The position numbers and the translations under genes are program-made. This document shows positions 1 through 9,183 of a stretch of DNA of 64,000 nucleotides, piece by piece; the first letter of the stretch is position 1; the number at the start of each line of letters is the position of its first letter. The notes below the pieces were generated by a model. That model ran no database searches. It saw nothing but the letters and a program-made list of their open reading frames with translations, and was not told the DNA's origin. Origin of the DNA: Litorimonas cladophorae (GTDB lineage: Bacteria > Pseudomonadota > Alphaproteobacteria > Caulobacterales > Maricaulaceae); contig NZ_BMYV01000002.1 in the NCBI RefSeq assembly GCF_014652455.1, positions 558,001 through 622,000 of the forward strand. The letters run 5' to 3'.

Positions 1-198
1 AAAAATGTCGGCGTTAGTGCCAAAATGAACATGATGGATATGCAGCCGGGCGACGTCACAAAGACATTTGCTAATGCTGATTTGTTACAATCGCTGACAG
101 GATATAAACCGAGTGTCGATGTGGAAGAAGGCGTGAAAGCCTTCGTCGATTGGTATCGTGAATATTACAGCGTCGGCTTGAACACCGCTCAACCCTAA
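1..198 (+). CDS. NAD-dependent sugar epimerase, C-terminal end (probable UDP-glucuronate 4-epimerase family), partial
   Basis: The left edge cuts this gene, leaving the last 65 codons before a TAA at 196-198. The visible tail contains MQPGDV, then a threonine/alanine stretch, LTGYKP and a closing FVDWYREYY. That is the usual C-terminus of short-chain dehydrogenase-type epimerases acting on UDP-glucuronate (CapI/WbpP-like). Known members convert UDP-GlcA to UDP-GalA, which fits the ugd gene later in the locus. The NAD-binding half is outside the window, so substrate is inferred. Its stop shares four bases with the stop of the convergent GDP-mannose pyrophosphorylase gene. Confidence 0.8.
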   Translation, partial: KNVGVSAKMNMMDMQPGDVTKTFANADLLQSLTGYKPSVDVEEGVKAFVDWYREYYSVGLNTAQP

Positions 199-1313
199 AC
201 CAGCTTATCGGCTTTCGCGTCTTTTAACTGCGTGACGACCTTTTTCACGTGCTGCGCTGAGTCCAGATTGATGACGAGAACAGAGTCCGCTGTCGCCACA
301 ACGGCGAGGTTAGATACGCCGACGGTTGCCACAAACGGTCCAGACGAACGAAGAAGGACGTTGGAGCAATCCACCTTGCTCGTATTTGTTTCGGCGCAAT
401 ATCCATCGCTAACTGCCGGGCCACCCATATTCATTTCATGTTCCCACACCGCGCGCCAAGACCCGATGTCATTCCATCCGATGTCGACGGGGCCGACCAG
501 GCTGATATTTGAAGCTTTTTCCATGATCGCATAGTCAAAAGACTCGCTACGACATTTATCGAAGCTAACGCCATCGAGGAAGATAAGGTTGTCGACTGTT
601 TTGGCTTCGCTGACGGCCAGTTTTACGTCATCTAGGATATCGGACGCATGATCAGCGAACGCCGACGTAATAACGTCGGGTTTAAAGAGGAAAATTCCTG
701 CGTTCCAAAAATAACTACCATTTGCGAGGTAGTCTTTCGCCGTTTCCAAATCTGGTTTTTCTACAAATTCTACGATCCCGCGACTCCCGTCGCCCGTTTC
801 TTTATCCGCCTGAATGTAGCCATAACCCGTTTCTGGATGTGTCGGCCGAATACCAAAGGTGACAATGTTGCCCGCCATTGCACTGGCGCCGCCAGAATTG
901 ATGTAGTTCCAGAATGCTGGCACATCGCCGATATAGTGGTCGGCAGGCAGTAACAGAACGAGCGCGTTTGGATCAGCATCCGCCATGGCTAAACCAATTG
1001 TGGCCGCAACGGCGGCTGTATTTTTGGCGAGCGGCTCTAGGATAACCATGTGAGGTTTGATGCCAATGTCTTCACATTGCGACACGACGAGGTCTTTATG
1101 CGCAGAGGCGCAGACAAAACTGGGCGGGGCAATATCAACGCCTTTGGCCATGCCGCCACGTACAGCGGTTTCCTGCAACATCGACAAATCTGAGACGATT
1201 TTATGAAACTGTTTGGGCTGTGCTTTTGTCGACATGGGCCACAAGCGCGTGCCCGCGCCGCCGCACATCACGAAAGGATAAATTTTAAAGGCCAAGATAT
1301 TCTCTCCAGTCAA
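195..1313 (-). CDS. manC: Mannose-1-phosphate guanylyltransferase (GDP-mannose pyrophosphorylase)
   Basis: A 372-residue cytoplasmic enzyme that joins mannose-1-phosphate and GTP to give GDP-mannose. The N-terminal nucleotide-binding signature CGGAGTRLWPMS follows about 16 residues after the start. FVEKP and the DIGWNDIGSW segment are typical of the family. It stops after the nucleotidyltransferase and short beta-helix part. It therefore lacks the phosphomannose-isomerase domain of bifunctional ManC/AlgA proteins, and the isomerase step may be done by the AGE-family protein at 4025-5140. It supplies the Gmd/Fcl pair at 10260-12288. The symbol is by pathway role; cpsB or xanB would be equally used. 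Confidence 0.93.
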   Translation of the reverse strand: MTGENILAFKIYPFVMCGGAGTRLWPMSTKAQPKQFHKIVSDLSMLQETAVRGGMAKGVDIAPPSFVCASAHKDLVVSQCEDIGIKPHMVILEPLAKNTAAVAATIGLAMADADPNALVLLLPADHYIGDVPAFWNYINSGGASAMAGNIVTFGIRPTHPETGYGYIQADKETGDGSRGIVEFVEKPDLETAKDYLANGSYFWNAGIFLFKPDVITSAFADHASDILDDVKLAVSEAKTVDNLIFLDGVSFDKCRSESFDYAIMEKASNISLVGPVDIGWNDIGSWRAVWEHEMNMGGPAVSDGYCAETNTSKVDCSNVLLRSSGPFVATVGVSNLAVVATADSVLVINLDSAQHVKKVVTQLKDAKADKLV

Positions 1314-1553
1314 CTGCGCTAGGGGTATATGGGAACCGCATACACACCCTTATCGCAAGAGGCAAAACGCATTTCTAAATTGCACCTGTGATACCGCAAA
1401 ATTTCGAATTTATTCTTGTAACACATATGTTTGGCGATAATACTGCACATAATTAACGGCGCAAAGACTTCCCTTACACCTTATGGTAACGAAGACATAC
1501 CAGTCTTAGGACAGGTCAATGCCCATAAGTCGAAATTTGGTAAGCAATATATT

Positions 1554-3074
1554 ATGACACGTACGCCTCGCTCAGACATCAGTGCCAATACGCTTGAGTT
1601 TGAAACTCTCCCGCTTGTCAAACCCACTGGATTTCGTGAATATGATGCGCGGTGGTGGTTTGGCCTGCCCAGTGAGGAAAAACCCTCTGAGCTCAACCTT
1701 TACGGCGTGCAGGCGCTTGGCGAGGGCTTAGGAACATTGATGCACGAACGCGGTGTCGAACCTAATATCGCGGTTGGCCATGATTTTCGTCATTACTCCC
1801 TCGGGATAAAGATGGCGCTCACAGCTGGCCTTATGAGTGCGGGTATCAATGTGCATGACATTGGTTTGGCATTGTCTCCGATGGCCTATTTCGCGCAATT
1901 CCACTTAGATTGTGCCGGCGTTGCAATGGTAACCGCATCGCATAACTCCAATGGATGGACAGGCGTGAAGATGGGCATTCAAGCGCCGCTGACATTCGGC
2001 CCCGATGAAATGGGCCGTCTCAAAGAGATCGTCCTTAATGGCGAAAGCGTTGCACGCGCCGGCGGGTCGTACCGCTATGTGGATGGTGTTCGCGAAGCCT
2101 ATATTGCCGACCTCACGAAGGACATAAAACTCTCGCGACCTATTCGCGTTGTTGCAGCCTGCGGTAACGGTACGGCAGGCGCATTTGCGGAAGAAACGCT
2201 CAAACGTATCGGCGCGGACGTCGTGCCTGTCGAATGCGATCTCGATTGGAGCTTCCCCAACTACAATCCCAACCCAGAAGCTTTGGAAATGCTCCATGCC
2301 ATGCGGGATGCCTGTCTTGAGAACAAAGCCGAAGTCGCACTTGGCTTTGATGGCGATGGTGACCGCTGTGGCGTCGTGGACAATACGGGCGAAGAAATTT
2401 TTGCCGATAAAGTCGGCGTTATGTTGGCGCGCGATCTATCCGCCATTCATGAAAATGCACAATTTGTTGTCGATGTAAAATCGACAGGGCTGTATCACAC
2501 GGACCCTGTCTTGAAAGCCAATGGCGCGAAAACAGATTATTACAAAACAGGCCACAGCTATATCAAACGCCGCGTGCATGAACTTGACGCACTCGTGGGA
2601 TTTGAAAAATCTGGCCATTATTTCTTTAACGCACCGCTCGGTCGCGGCTATGACGATGGTCTGGTGTCGGCGATCGCAATTTTGCAAATGCTGGACCGAA
2701 ACCCTGGGAAAACCATGGCTGACCTCCGTGAAGCACTTCCAAAAACCTGGGGTTCGCCAACGATGAGCCCATATTGCGCTGATGAAGAAAAATATGGTGT
2801 CATGGACAGCCTCGTTGCCAACGCCACCGCTGACGCCGAAGCAGGAGTTAAAATCTTGGGTCAATCGATTGTCGATGTGAACACAGTCAATGGTGTGCGC
2901 CTGACCCTTGAGGATGGAACTTGGGGGCTCATGCGCGCCAGCTCGAATACACCCAACCTCGTTGTGGTTGTCGAAAGCCCCACTTCTGAAGAGAATATGA
3001 TCGGTATGTTCCGAGAGATTGAGCGACGTTTGGCAAAATACCCAGAAATCGGTGAGTTTGATCAAAAGATCTAG
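1554..3074 (+). CDS. manB: Phosphomannomutase/phosphoglucomutase
   Basis: An enzyme of the alpha-D-phosphohexomutase superfamily interconverting hexose-6-phosphate and hexose-1-phosphate, giving mannose-1-P for the pyrophosphorylase next door. Visible signatures are the phosphoserine loop TASHNSNGW (Ser about residue 129 from this start), the metal loop GFDGDGDR and the sugar-binding FEKSGHYFF. An upstream in-frame ATG at 1431 would add 41 residues. I prefer 1554 because the family normally opens just before the TGFREYDARW segment, and the extra residues look non-conserved. The 506-residue length fits bacterial ManB/AlgC-like enzymes. It is co-directional with galU 49 bases downstream. Confidence 0.92.
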   Translation: MTRTPRSDISANTLEFETLPLVKPTGFREYDARWWFGLPSEEKPSELNLYGVQALGEGLGTLMHERGVEPNIAVGHDFRHYSLGIKMALTAGLMSAGINVHDIGLALSPMAYFAQFHLDCAGVAMVTASHNSNGWTGVKMGIQAPLTFGPDEMGRLKEIVLNGESVARAGGSYRYVDGVREAYIADLTKDIKLSRPIRVVAACGNGTAGAFAEETLKRIGADVVPVECDLDWSFPNYNPNPEALEMLHAMRDACLENKAEVALGFDGDGDRCGVVDNTGEEIFADKVGVMLARDLSAIHENAQFVVDVKSTGLYHTDPVLKANGAKTDYYKTGHSYIKRRVHELDALVGFEKSGHYFFNAPLGRGYDDGLVSAIAILQMLDRNPGKTMADLREALPKTWGSPTMSPYCADEEKYGVMDSLVANATADAEAGVKILGQSIVDVNTVNGVRLTLEDGTWGLMRASSNTPNLVVVVESPTSEENMIGMFREIERRLAKYPEIGEFDQKI

Positions 3075-3123
3075 GCCCTAAACTTGCATCGCCAAACCCA
3101 GACACTTCCACAGTTCGGATAAA

Positions 3124-4014
3124 ATGATGAAACGCGTTACAAAAGCTGTCCTCCCCGTTGCCGGATTCGGCACACGCGTCTTGCCCGCCACAAAGACGGT
3201 GCCCAAGGAAATGCTGACGATCGTGGATCGTCCTGCGTTACAATATGTGGTGGATGAAGCGATTGAGGCGGGAATTGAGCATTTTGTATTCGTCACAGCC
3301 CGAGGCAAAAGCGCAATCGTCGATTATTTTGATAGCGCCTATGAGTTGGAGGACACTTTACTGCGTAAGGGTAAGAAGGACATTTATGACAGATTGAAAG
3401 CCAAACAGCCAGTTGAAGGTACCATGAGTTTCGTACGTCAACAGCAAGCTAGGGGCCTCGGACATGCGGTCTGGTGCGCCCGCGACATCATTGGTGACGA
3501 GCCTTTTGCGGTTTTGCTTCCAGACGTACTCATTCAATCCGAACAATCTTGTTTGGCGCAAATGATGGATGTTTATAACCAAGTCGGCGGCAATATTATC
3601 GCCGTGGACCCTGTCCCCGAAGATAAGGTGTCGAGCTATGGCGTAATTAAGCCAAAATCGGGTGAGGATTTTCGATCGGAAAAAATTATCGCAATGGATG
3701 GCATGGTTGAGAAGCCGCCGGTCGCCGAGGCGCCTTCTAACCTTAAGATTACGGGGCGCTATATCTTGCAACCAGAGTTGATGGGCTTGCTTAAAGATCA
3801 AGCGGCCGGTGCGGGCGGAGAGATTCAGCTGACCGATGCTATGGCGCGCTTGATGGAAACCCAAGATTTCCACGCCTTCGCTTATGAAGGCCAAGATTAT
3901 GACTGCGGTTCCAAACTCGGTTATTTTGAGGCGGTTATGGCCTATGCGCGCACACATGCAGACATTGGCGAAGGGGCACGCGCGCTCATCCGTCAGTCGG
4001 CTGAATTAGCCTAG
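3124..4014 (+). CDS. galU: UTP-glucose-1-phosphate uridylyltransferase
   Basis: A 296-residue nucleotidyltransferase making UDP-glucose from glucose-1-phosphate and UTP. The N-terminus carries the GalU pattern VLPVAGFGTRVLPATKTVPKEM. Later parts include VLLPDVLI, VEKP and GGEIQLTDAM, all usual for GalU. A second Met follows the first immediately, so 3127 is an equally possible start. It feeds Ugd (26408-27571) and the GalE-like epimerase (38381-39391). It sits between the phosphomutase and the AGE isomerase, only 10 bases before the latter, as part of a precursor-synthesis operon. Confidence 0.95.
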   Translation: MMKRVTKAVLPVAGFGTRVLPATKTVPKEMLTIVDRPALQYVVDEAIEAGIEHFVFVTARGKSAIVDYFDSAYELEDTLLRKGKKDIYDRLKAKQPVEGTMSFVRQQQARGLGHAVWCARDIIGDEPFAVLLPDVLIQSEQSCLAQMMDVYNQVGGNIIAVDPVPEDKVSSYGVIKPKSGEDFRSEKIIAMDGMVEKPPVAEAPSNLKITGRYILQPELMGLLKDQAAGAGGEIQLTDAMARLMETQDFHAFAYEGQDYDCGSKLGYFEAVMAYARTHADIGEGARALIRQSAELA

Positions 4015-4024
4015 GCACGGCTTC

Positions 4025-5140
4025 GTGACGCAATTTAATGACGCCTTAATGCATAGTGCTGTGCGGCTCCGAACGTGGTGCAGCGAGCGAGCCTTGCCAA
4101 TTTGGGCCGACCGCGCCCAACTCCCAACGGGTGGCTGGGTTGAACATCTAGATTTGAACGGGCAGCCTGACCTACAGGCGGAGCGAAGATGGAGGGTGTT
4201 GGCGCGCCAAGTTTACGTCTACGCCAAAGCAACCTCCCTCGGCTGGTATGACGGGTTAGAAATTGCTGAGAATACCTATAAAAGACTGCAGGATATCGGT
4301 TATGTTCACCGCGTGGGCATCGACGGAAATGTCACAAATGATATGCGCGACCTCTATGACCACGCCTTTTATGTTTTAGCGGCGAGCAGTCTTTATGGGC
4401 TAACTAATCGACCTGAATATTTAAAAGACGCAGAAGGTCTTCTTGGTTGGATAGAAGACACGCTTGCTCACCCGCATGGCGGCTGGATGGAAACGAACCA
4501 AGCTTCACTTTCTGATGCACGTCGTCAAAATCCCCATATGCACCTGTTGGAAGCCAGTCTGTTTCTCTATGGATTGTCCCAAGACAAGCAGCACATTCAA
4601 TACGCTGAGCGTGTATTTTCTATTTTCGAAAAACATGTGTTCAATGAAGGTACAATCAGTGAGTTTTTTGAGGCAGATTGGACAATAGCCGCAAGCGACG
4701 AAGGCCAAACAGCTGAACCCGGACATGGAATGGAGTGGGTTTGGCTCTTAGGGCAATATGAGAAAGCCACAAGCGAAAGCGTTGGCCCTTATCAAGCCGC
4801 ACTCTACCAAACGGCACTGCGAAACCGCGGATGGTTCCTCAATGATGAAGAAACGAAAGCTGGAGAGGTGCGGCGCGAAACCAAACGTCTATGGGTTCAA
4901 ACTGAAGTGATAAAAGCGCATTTGGCAATGGCGGAAAAGGGAACGCCTGGTGCAAGAGATATGGCGGCCGCTACAATTGATGCTCTTTTTCCTACATATC
5001 TGACTGCAGATGGTCTCTGGAACGATCAGATAAATGCCTGTGGAACCAATATCGCCAAAACCATTCCCGTCAGTACGTTTTACCATATTTTATGCATGGC
5101 GGCGGAAGCTGAACGTGTCGCAGGCTTGATCGAGGCCTAA
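4025..5140 (+). CDS. AGE-family epimerase/isomerase, possible mannose-6-phosphate isomerase
   Basis: A 371-residue protein of the N-acylglucosamine 2-epimerase family ((alpha/alpha)6 barrel). Typical tracts are GGWVEHLDLNGQPD near the N-terminus, RQVYVYAKA, LYDHAFYVLAASSLY, the HGMEWVWLL helix and late WVQTEVIKA. Family members isomerise or epimerise mannose, glucose or their derivatives. Placement after phosphomannomutase and galU, with no classical ManA in view, suggests it turns fructose-6-P into mannose-6-P for GDP-mannose synthesis; this is inference. It uses a GTG start. Its TAA shares four bases with the stop of the convergent gene. Confidence 0.85.
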   Translation: MTQFNDALMHSAVRLRTWCSERALPIWADRAQLPTGGWVEHLDLNGQPDLQAERRWRVLARQVYVYAKATSLGWYDGLEIAENTYKRLQDIGYVHRVGIDGNVTNDMRDLYDHAFYVLAASSLYGLTNRPEYLKDAEGLLGWIEDTLAHPHGGWMETNQASLSDARRQNPHMHLLEASLFLYGLSQDKQHIQYAERVFSIFEKHVFNEGTISEFFEADWTIAASDEGQTAEPGHGMEWVWLLGQYEKATSESVGPYQAALYQTALRNRGWFLNDEETKAGEVRRETKRLWVQTEVIKAHLAMAEKGTPGARDMAAATIDALFPTYLTADGLWNDQINACGTNIAKTIPVSTFYHILCMAAEAERVAGLIEA

Positions 5141-6081
5141 GTGAATTCCAACCGTTCTTGGGACGCGTAGAACAGGGAATTGACATTGGTGTCTTGCTCG
5201 GACTCCGCGAAAGACAAATTCATAATCTTGCCGATTGTCTGTTTGCGTTCCCCTAATGCGACCTCAAAATCAGCTTCGATTTTCGCGCGCGCGCCGCTCA
5301 CATCTAAATGCCGCATAAGCGATTGATAGATATCAACCCGACCCATCAGAAAATAGCTTTCATACAGGATCTTTGTTGCAATTTTTTGGTGAATGTCTTG
5401 GTAGGACAGTTGATCCAGCATTTTCCCGACAGGCTTTACGATAAAATCCAATTCTTCGCGAATATCGGGCGAAACTAAATAAAGACGTTTGATTTTCAGC
5501 AGTTCGGCCTCAATAGCCGCTACCATTTCGGGGTCAGATTCCAAATTGTTGATGATCACGATGTCGATATCAGACCCCTTAATGGGCACCTTCAATGTAT
5601 CATGCTGGCGTGGTGTGTCGTGGGCGAGATAATAGGCGATGTCTCCCGACAAGAAAACCACACAGTTCTCGTTGATTTCCTTCTGTAGATCAGAGGGCAA
5701 TCTTAGGAGCGCTTCTCTAGCGAGCGATAACTTCCGAAGGGAGATACGGCGGAAGCGGTTAGCCAAACGTGTACCTGCCTCCACCGAGGCCACGCCTTGC
5801 TCTGGCAGGTAAATTAGACTGAACGTCAGAAAGTCGCGCAAGATGGACGGGCTCAAACGCAGCATATTCTCGCGCGTGACGTCATACCTCAGGTAATAGC
5901 GCGCGCAATTTTGAATCAGGATGCGATTGGAGCCGTAGCATACACGCCAGAGGCCGATCGGATGGACATTAGAAAAATGTTCCGACAGCCATGTTCCCGT
6001 TTGCGGGCCATGCTTTCGCAATACAGCCTCAATCCGATCAACAGTCGCTGTATCGCCTTCGTCAAATTTTATTTTGTTCAT
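5137..6081 (-). CDS. Uncharacterised protein with a nucleotidyltransferase-like GSD-x-D motif
   Basis: A 314-residue protein that I do not assign to a named family. Residues about 142-177 read FLSGDIAYY, then after about 20 residues GSDIDIVIINN. This resembles the core of the DNA polymerase beta-type nucleotidyltransferase fold, a G/S turn followed by D-x-D with Asp171 and Asp173. The first 130 residues are basic and helical-looking, and the last 100 are a helical tail. No signal peptide or membrane segment is visible, so it is probably cytoplasmic. It stands alone between the precursor operon and the first O-acyltransferase. Its function, substrate and any toxin-antitoxin role are unknown. 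Confidence 0.75.
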   Translation of the reverse strand: MNKIKFDEGDTATVDRIEAVLRKHGPQTGTWLSEHFSNVHPIGLWRVCYGSNRILIQNCARYYLRYDVTRENMLRLSPSILRDFLTFSLIYLPEQGVASVEAGTRLANRFRRISLRKLSLAREALLRLPSDLQKEINENCVVFLSGDIAYYLAHDTPRQHDTLKVPIKGSDIDIVIINNLESDPEMVAAIEAELLKIKRLYLVSPDIREELDFIVKPVGKMLDQLSYQDIHQKIATKILYESYFLMGRVDIYQSLMRHLDVSGARAKIEADFEVALGERKQTIGKIMNLSFAESEQDTNVNSLFYASQERLEFT

Positions 6082-6277
6082 AGGCGTACGCTAAGCCAAT
6101 AACCTTTGAACGTCTATGAAGTTATAAAATGGGTATGCGTAATTTAAGTACAGCTATAGGGAAAAACCTAGGCCCTATCTTCCGTTGAATGGTAAGTACG
6201 GGTTGGTATTTCCGTCTGACTATATTATGCAAAACACGTTTAATCAGGTGGTCTGTCCCGTAACTTAGAGTCTCATT

Positions 6278-8536
6278 TTGTCCGTTACCAAAGCAAATTC
6301 CGGATACATACCGGCAATCGACGGCTTGCGCGCTGTGGCCGTTAGTTTGGTCCTACTCTTTCATGTCAAAACACCTTTTTTTCTAGGCGGCTATGTAGGT
6401 GTTGATGTATTTTTTGTGATTTCAGGGTTCCTGATCACGCGTGGCATTATTTCGGCCTCTGAGAAGGGCAAGTTCAGCTTTGCTAATTTTTACTCTCGTC
6501 GGGCCGTGAGGTTGTTTCCTGCGCTCTTTGTTACCATTCTTGCGACGCTGATCGCAGGTTTTTTTGTTCTCAGCCCCTCTGCGCTGGAAGAAATGTCAGG
6601 ATCTGCTTTGGCAGCAGCTCTCTTCTTCGCAAATATTTTCTTCGCGTTGGATGCGGGCTATTTTGACACCGCTTCGCATCTAAAACCACTGCTGCATATG
6701 TGGTCATTATCGGTTGAGGAACAATTTTACCTCGTCTGGCCTGTGACGATCATTGTGTTGATGCGCGTTTTTAAGGGCAAAGCCAAATACCTGATCCCGA
6801 TCATTGGGGTACTGTCTCTAGCCGCGGCACTTTATTATGCGCCTAAAAATGCGAATTTCGTATTTTTCATGACGCCTTTCCGCATTTTTCAATTTTGTAT
6901 CGGCGCAGGTTTGGCTTTTTGGGCATTCCCTGTAGCCGGCAATAAACGCGGCTATCTTGGACTGGCGGCGATGGTCGCGCTTGTCTTCGCAACGGTTTGG
7001 ATCGGCGATACGGTAACAGGCGTCCTGCCGACCGCCTTGTTGCCCGCAGCCTTAGCGGGGATATTTATCGCAACAGCTAGAACACCCATCTTAGAAACTA
7101 TTTTTGCTTCGCCCCCGGCTGTTTGGTTAGGGCGTCGCTCATATTCAGTTTACTTGGTGCATTGGCCGATCATTGTTTATTATGGCATCAAAACTGGGTT
7201 TAATTTTTCGCCCGTCGATCAGATTGGCTTGATCGTTGTGTCCCTAGTTCTGGGTGCTGTCCTTTATAACTGTGTTGAAGAACCTTTGCGCATTCATGGC
7301 AAGCAATCCCTCACCGAAAGTAAGCTAAAGTTAGCGGGAATAATTCTGCCAATGGCGGCCGCTCTCTCTCTTTCTGTTCTGTTTATTCAAAAAGATGGGT
7401 TCCCAAGTCGAGTTCCTGAAGCTGTGAAATCTATCGTAAATAATGCGCCAAATGACTGGGCGACGAGGCTTGCCGAAATACGGACAGGCAGCTGTAATAT
7501 TGTTGTGGCAGATCATGGTTTTGATGATTGGAATCTGGAAATTTGCGGTGAGGTCGATCCAACGCGGCCCAATGTATTTGTAATTGGCGATAGCTATACC
7601 GGCGGAACTTATATGGCGTTCAAACGCGCTTATCCCGATGTGAATTTCCTTCAAATGTCCATTCCAGGGTGCCGTTTGAAGCTTCCAGAGAATATGCCCG
7701 ACGAGGGTAAATATGCCGATTGCAAGCGGTTATATGCTTTGTTCTTCAACGAGTTGCTTCCCAGTCGCCAATATGACGCCGTGATTTTCACGTCTAACTG
7801 GTTACCCAATCTGCACACAGATATTGGTGATGTTCTGAAGGCAAGTGCGGATACACAGACGCCGTCAGTTTTAATTGGCCAGCGACTTGCCTATTCCGAG
7901 AAACTACCGACAATATTAGAAAGCTCGATTTCCCTAAGTGAGGCGCAGAAATCGGCAGATCGAAAAATTGATCAAGCCAATATCAAATGGAATGAGTTCT
8001 ATAAAACGCGGTATGGTCCGCAAGCGGATGTATTCGTTGATTTCCTCGAGCTCGCCTGCACGCCCGAATGTTCAATTGCAACGAATGACGGTCGTATGAT
8101 TATTTTGGATGATAGACATTTGACTGAAGTTGGAGCTGAAGTCATGGCCGCTAAAATCCGCCGGAAATATGACCCGCAACTACGGCCTATTTTCAAAGCG
8201 AAGGCAATTGCGTCCGAAGGCCAGAATGGGCGCAAATCCCAGCTTGTTATGCAATGTTCTGCGGTTGGATCAGCAAAGCCGTTCGTTCGTGAGTATAGCT
8301 TGTCTCAAGAAAGTGGGATGTGGAAACTGGACCGTTCAAACCCGACCTCTGGAGCCTTTGAAAGATGGGACCTGAACATCTCCCCCGAGGGTGTAGTCTC
8401 AATCGCAGGCGAGTATCAGGAGGGGGCTGGTGGCATGAAAGAAATAAGCTTCTCTGGCATCTCATTCGATGACATTTTAATCGCAAATGGAAAACGCGGC
8501 CCTCGAGATTGCCGTCTAGTGGCAGATTTAAAATAG
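6278..8536 (+). CDS. Membrane O-acyltransferase (acyltransferase-3 family) with SGNH domain and extra C-terminal domain
   Basis: A 752-residue OafA/YrhL-type protein. Residues about 10-340 form the acyltransferase-3 membrane domain with IDGLRAVAV, His29 and FFVISGFLIT, plus about ten hydrophobic segments. Residues about 420-630 form a periplasmic SGNH hydrolase-like domain with GDSYTGG (about 437-443) and a late DDRHLTE. Such proteins pass acyl groups across the membrane onto surface glycans. After residue 655 comes a further domain of about 98 residues, with Cys660 and Cys745, that is not usual for the family and matches the lipoprotein at 8656-9141. The start is a TTG; no better ATG precedes the conserved N-terminus. 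Confidence 0.9.
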   Translation: MSVTKANSGYIPAIDGLRAVAVSLVLLFHVKTPFFLGGYVGVDVFFVISGFLITRGIISASEKGKFSFANFYSRRAVRLFPALFVTILATLIAGFFVLSPSALEEMSGSALAAALFFANIFFALDAGYFDTASHLKPLLHMWSLSVEEQFYLVWPVTIIVLMRVFKGKAKYLIPIIGVLSLAAALYYAPKNANFVFFMTPFRIFQFCIGAGLAFWAFPVAGNKRGYLGLAAMVALVFATVWIGDTVTGVLPTALLPAALAGIFIATARTPILETIFASPPAVWLGRRSYSVYLVHWPIIVYYGIKTGFNFSPVDQIGLIVVSLVLGAVLYNCVEEPLRIHGKQSLTESKLKLAGIILPMAAALSLSVLFIQKDGFPSRVPEAVKSIVNNAPNDWATRLAEIRTGSCNIVVADHGFDDWNLEICGEVDPTRPNVFVIGDSYTGGTYMAFKRAYPDVNFLQMSIPGCRLKLPENMPDEGKYADCKRLYALFFNELLPSRQYDAVIFTSNWLPNLHTDIGDVLKASADTQTPSVLIGQRLAYSEKLPTILESSISLSEAQKSADRKIDQANIKWNEFYKTRYGPQADVFVDFLELACTPECSIATNDGRMIILDDRHLTEVGAEVMAAKIRRKYDPQLRPIFKAKAIASEGQNGRKSQLVMQCSAVGSAKPFVREYSLSQESGMWKLDRSNPTSGAFERWDLNISPEGVVSIAGEYQEGAGGMKEISFSGISFDDILIANGKRGPRDCRLVADLK

Positions 8537-8655
8537 GGACCAGAACACTTCTGAGACGGTGAATGGATTTTACGTTACTCCTACGTACAATTCACTTTCA
8601 CCCAGTGTCTGATGCCTGTATGTGATGGCTGAAATTTTAGAAACAGTTGGATATT

Positions 8656-9141
8656 ATGACTTTCAAGACATTTTCGCTTCTGAAAACGAACAAAAATACC
8701 GTGCGCAGTACTTTCGCTACAGTCAGTGCGATCGGCTTGGCTTTCGCGCTAAGCGCATGCGCGCCAAAGGATGCTCCGAAAAAAACAACGACAGTTGAAG
8801 TCCCTGCAGTTGTTACCGTGACGCCCGCGCCTAAATATTTGACGCGTATGACATGTGGCGGCGTTGGCTCTGCAGCAGGGTTTGAACGTTCCTATGTTGT
8901 TTTTGTTGAAGGCGGAACGCTCTCATTCATCAAAGGCACTGCTGGCGAGTCAGGTTACGAATATTGGGGCGGCACAGTCGCAGCAGATGGAACGGTCAAC
9001 GTCGAAGGTACTTATGAAGATACTCCCGGTCAGCCGCGCGACATCACGTTCACGGGGAGCCTGACAGAGGCAACGCTCAACCTATCTGGTACACGCGGTC
9101 CTCGCGAGTGTACGGTCGCTGGCAAACTACCTAACGCCTAA
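8656..9141 (+). CDS. Small lipoprotein carrying the domain found at the C-terminus of the preceding acyltransferase
   Basis: A 161-residue protein with a signal peptide ending in the lipobox LSAC, so it is probably anchored by a lipidated cysteine. A Thr/Pro/Val-rich linker follows, then a domain of about 95 residues from the Met-Thr-Cys segment to the GTRGPREC end. The same pattern (MxC, GxGSA, EGxY, RGPR-D/E-C) closes the upstream acyltransferase. The two conserved cysteines could form a disulfide in the periplasm. I chose the ATG at 8656; an in-frame TTG at 8647 would add three residues. It lies about 120 bases after the acyltransferase and 42 before a glycosyltransferase. Function unknown, possibly glycan binding or acylation support. 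Confidence 0.8.
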   Translation: MTFKTFSLLKTNKNTVRSTFATVSAIGLAFALSACAPKDAPKKTTTVEVPAVVTVTPAPKYLTRMTCGGVGSAAGFERSYVVFVEGGTLSFIKGTAGESGYEYWGGTVAADGTVNVEGTYEDTPGQPRDITFTGSLTEATLNLSGTRGPRECTVAGKLPNA

Positions 9142-9183
9142 AGCTGCCGCCCCTAGGGCAATGTCGGGAACGCTTCGCACTAT

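Noticed and set aside
8559-8595. Imperfect inverted repeat between acyltransferase and lipoprotein genes
   Set aside because: GTGAAT and ATTCAC arms exist, but the rest of the stem pairs poorly and there is no T-run, so no terminator or regulatory site is claimed.
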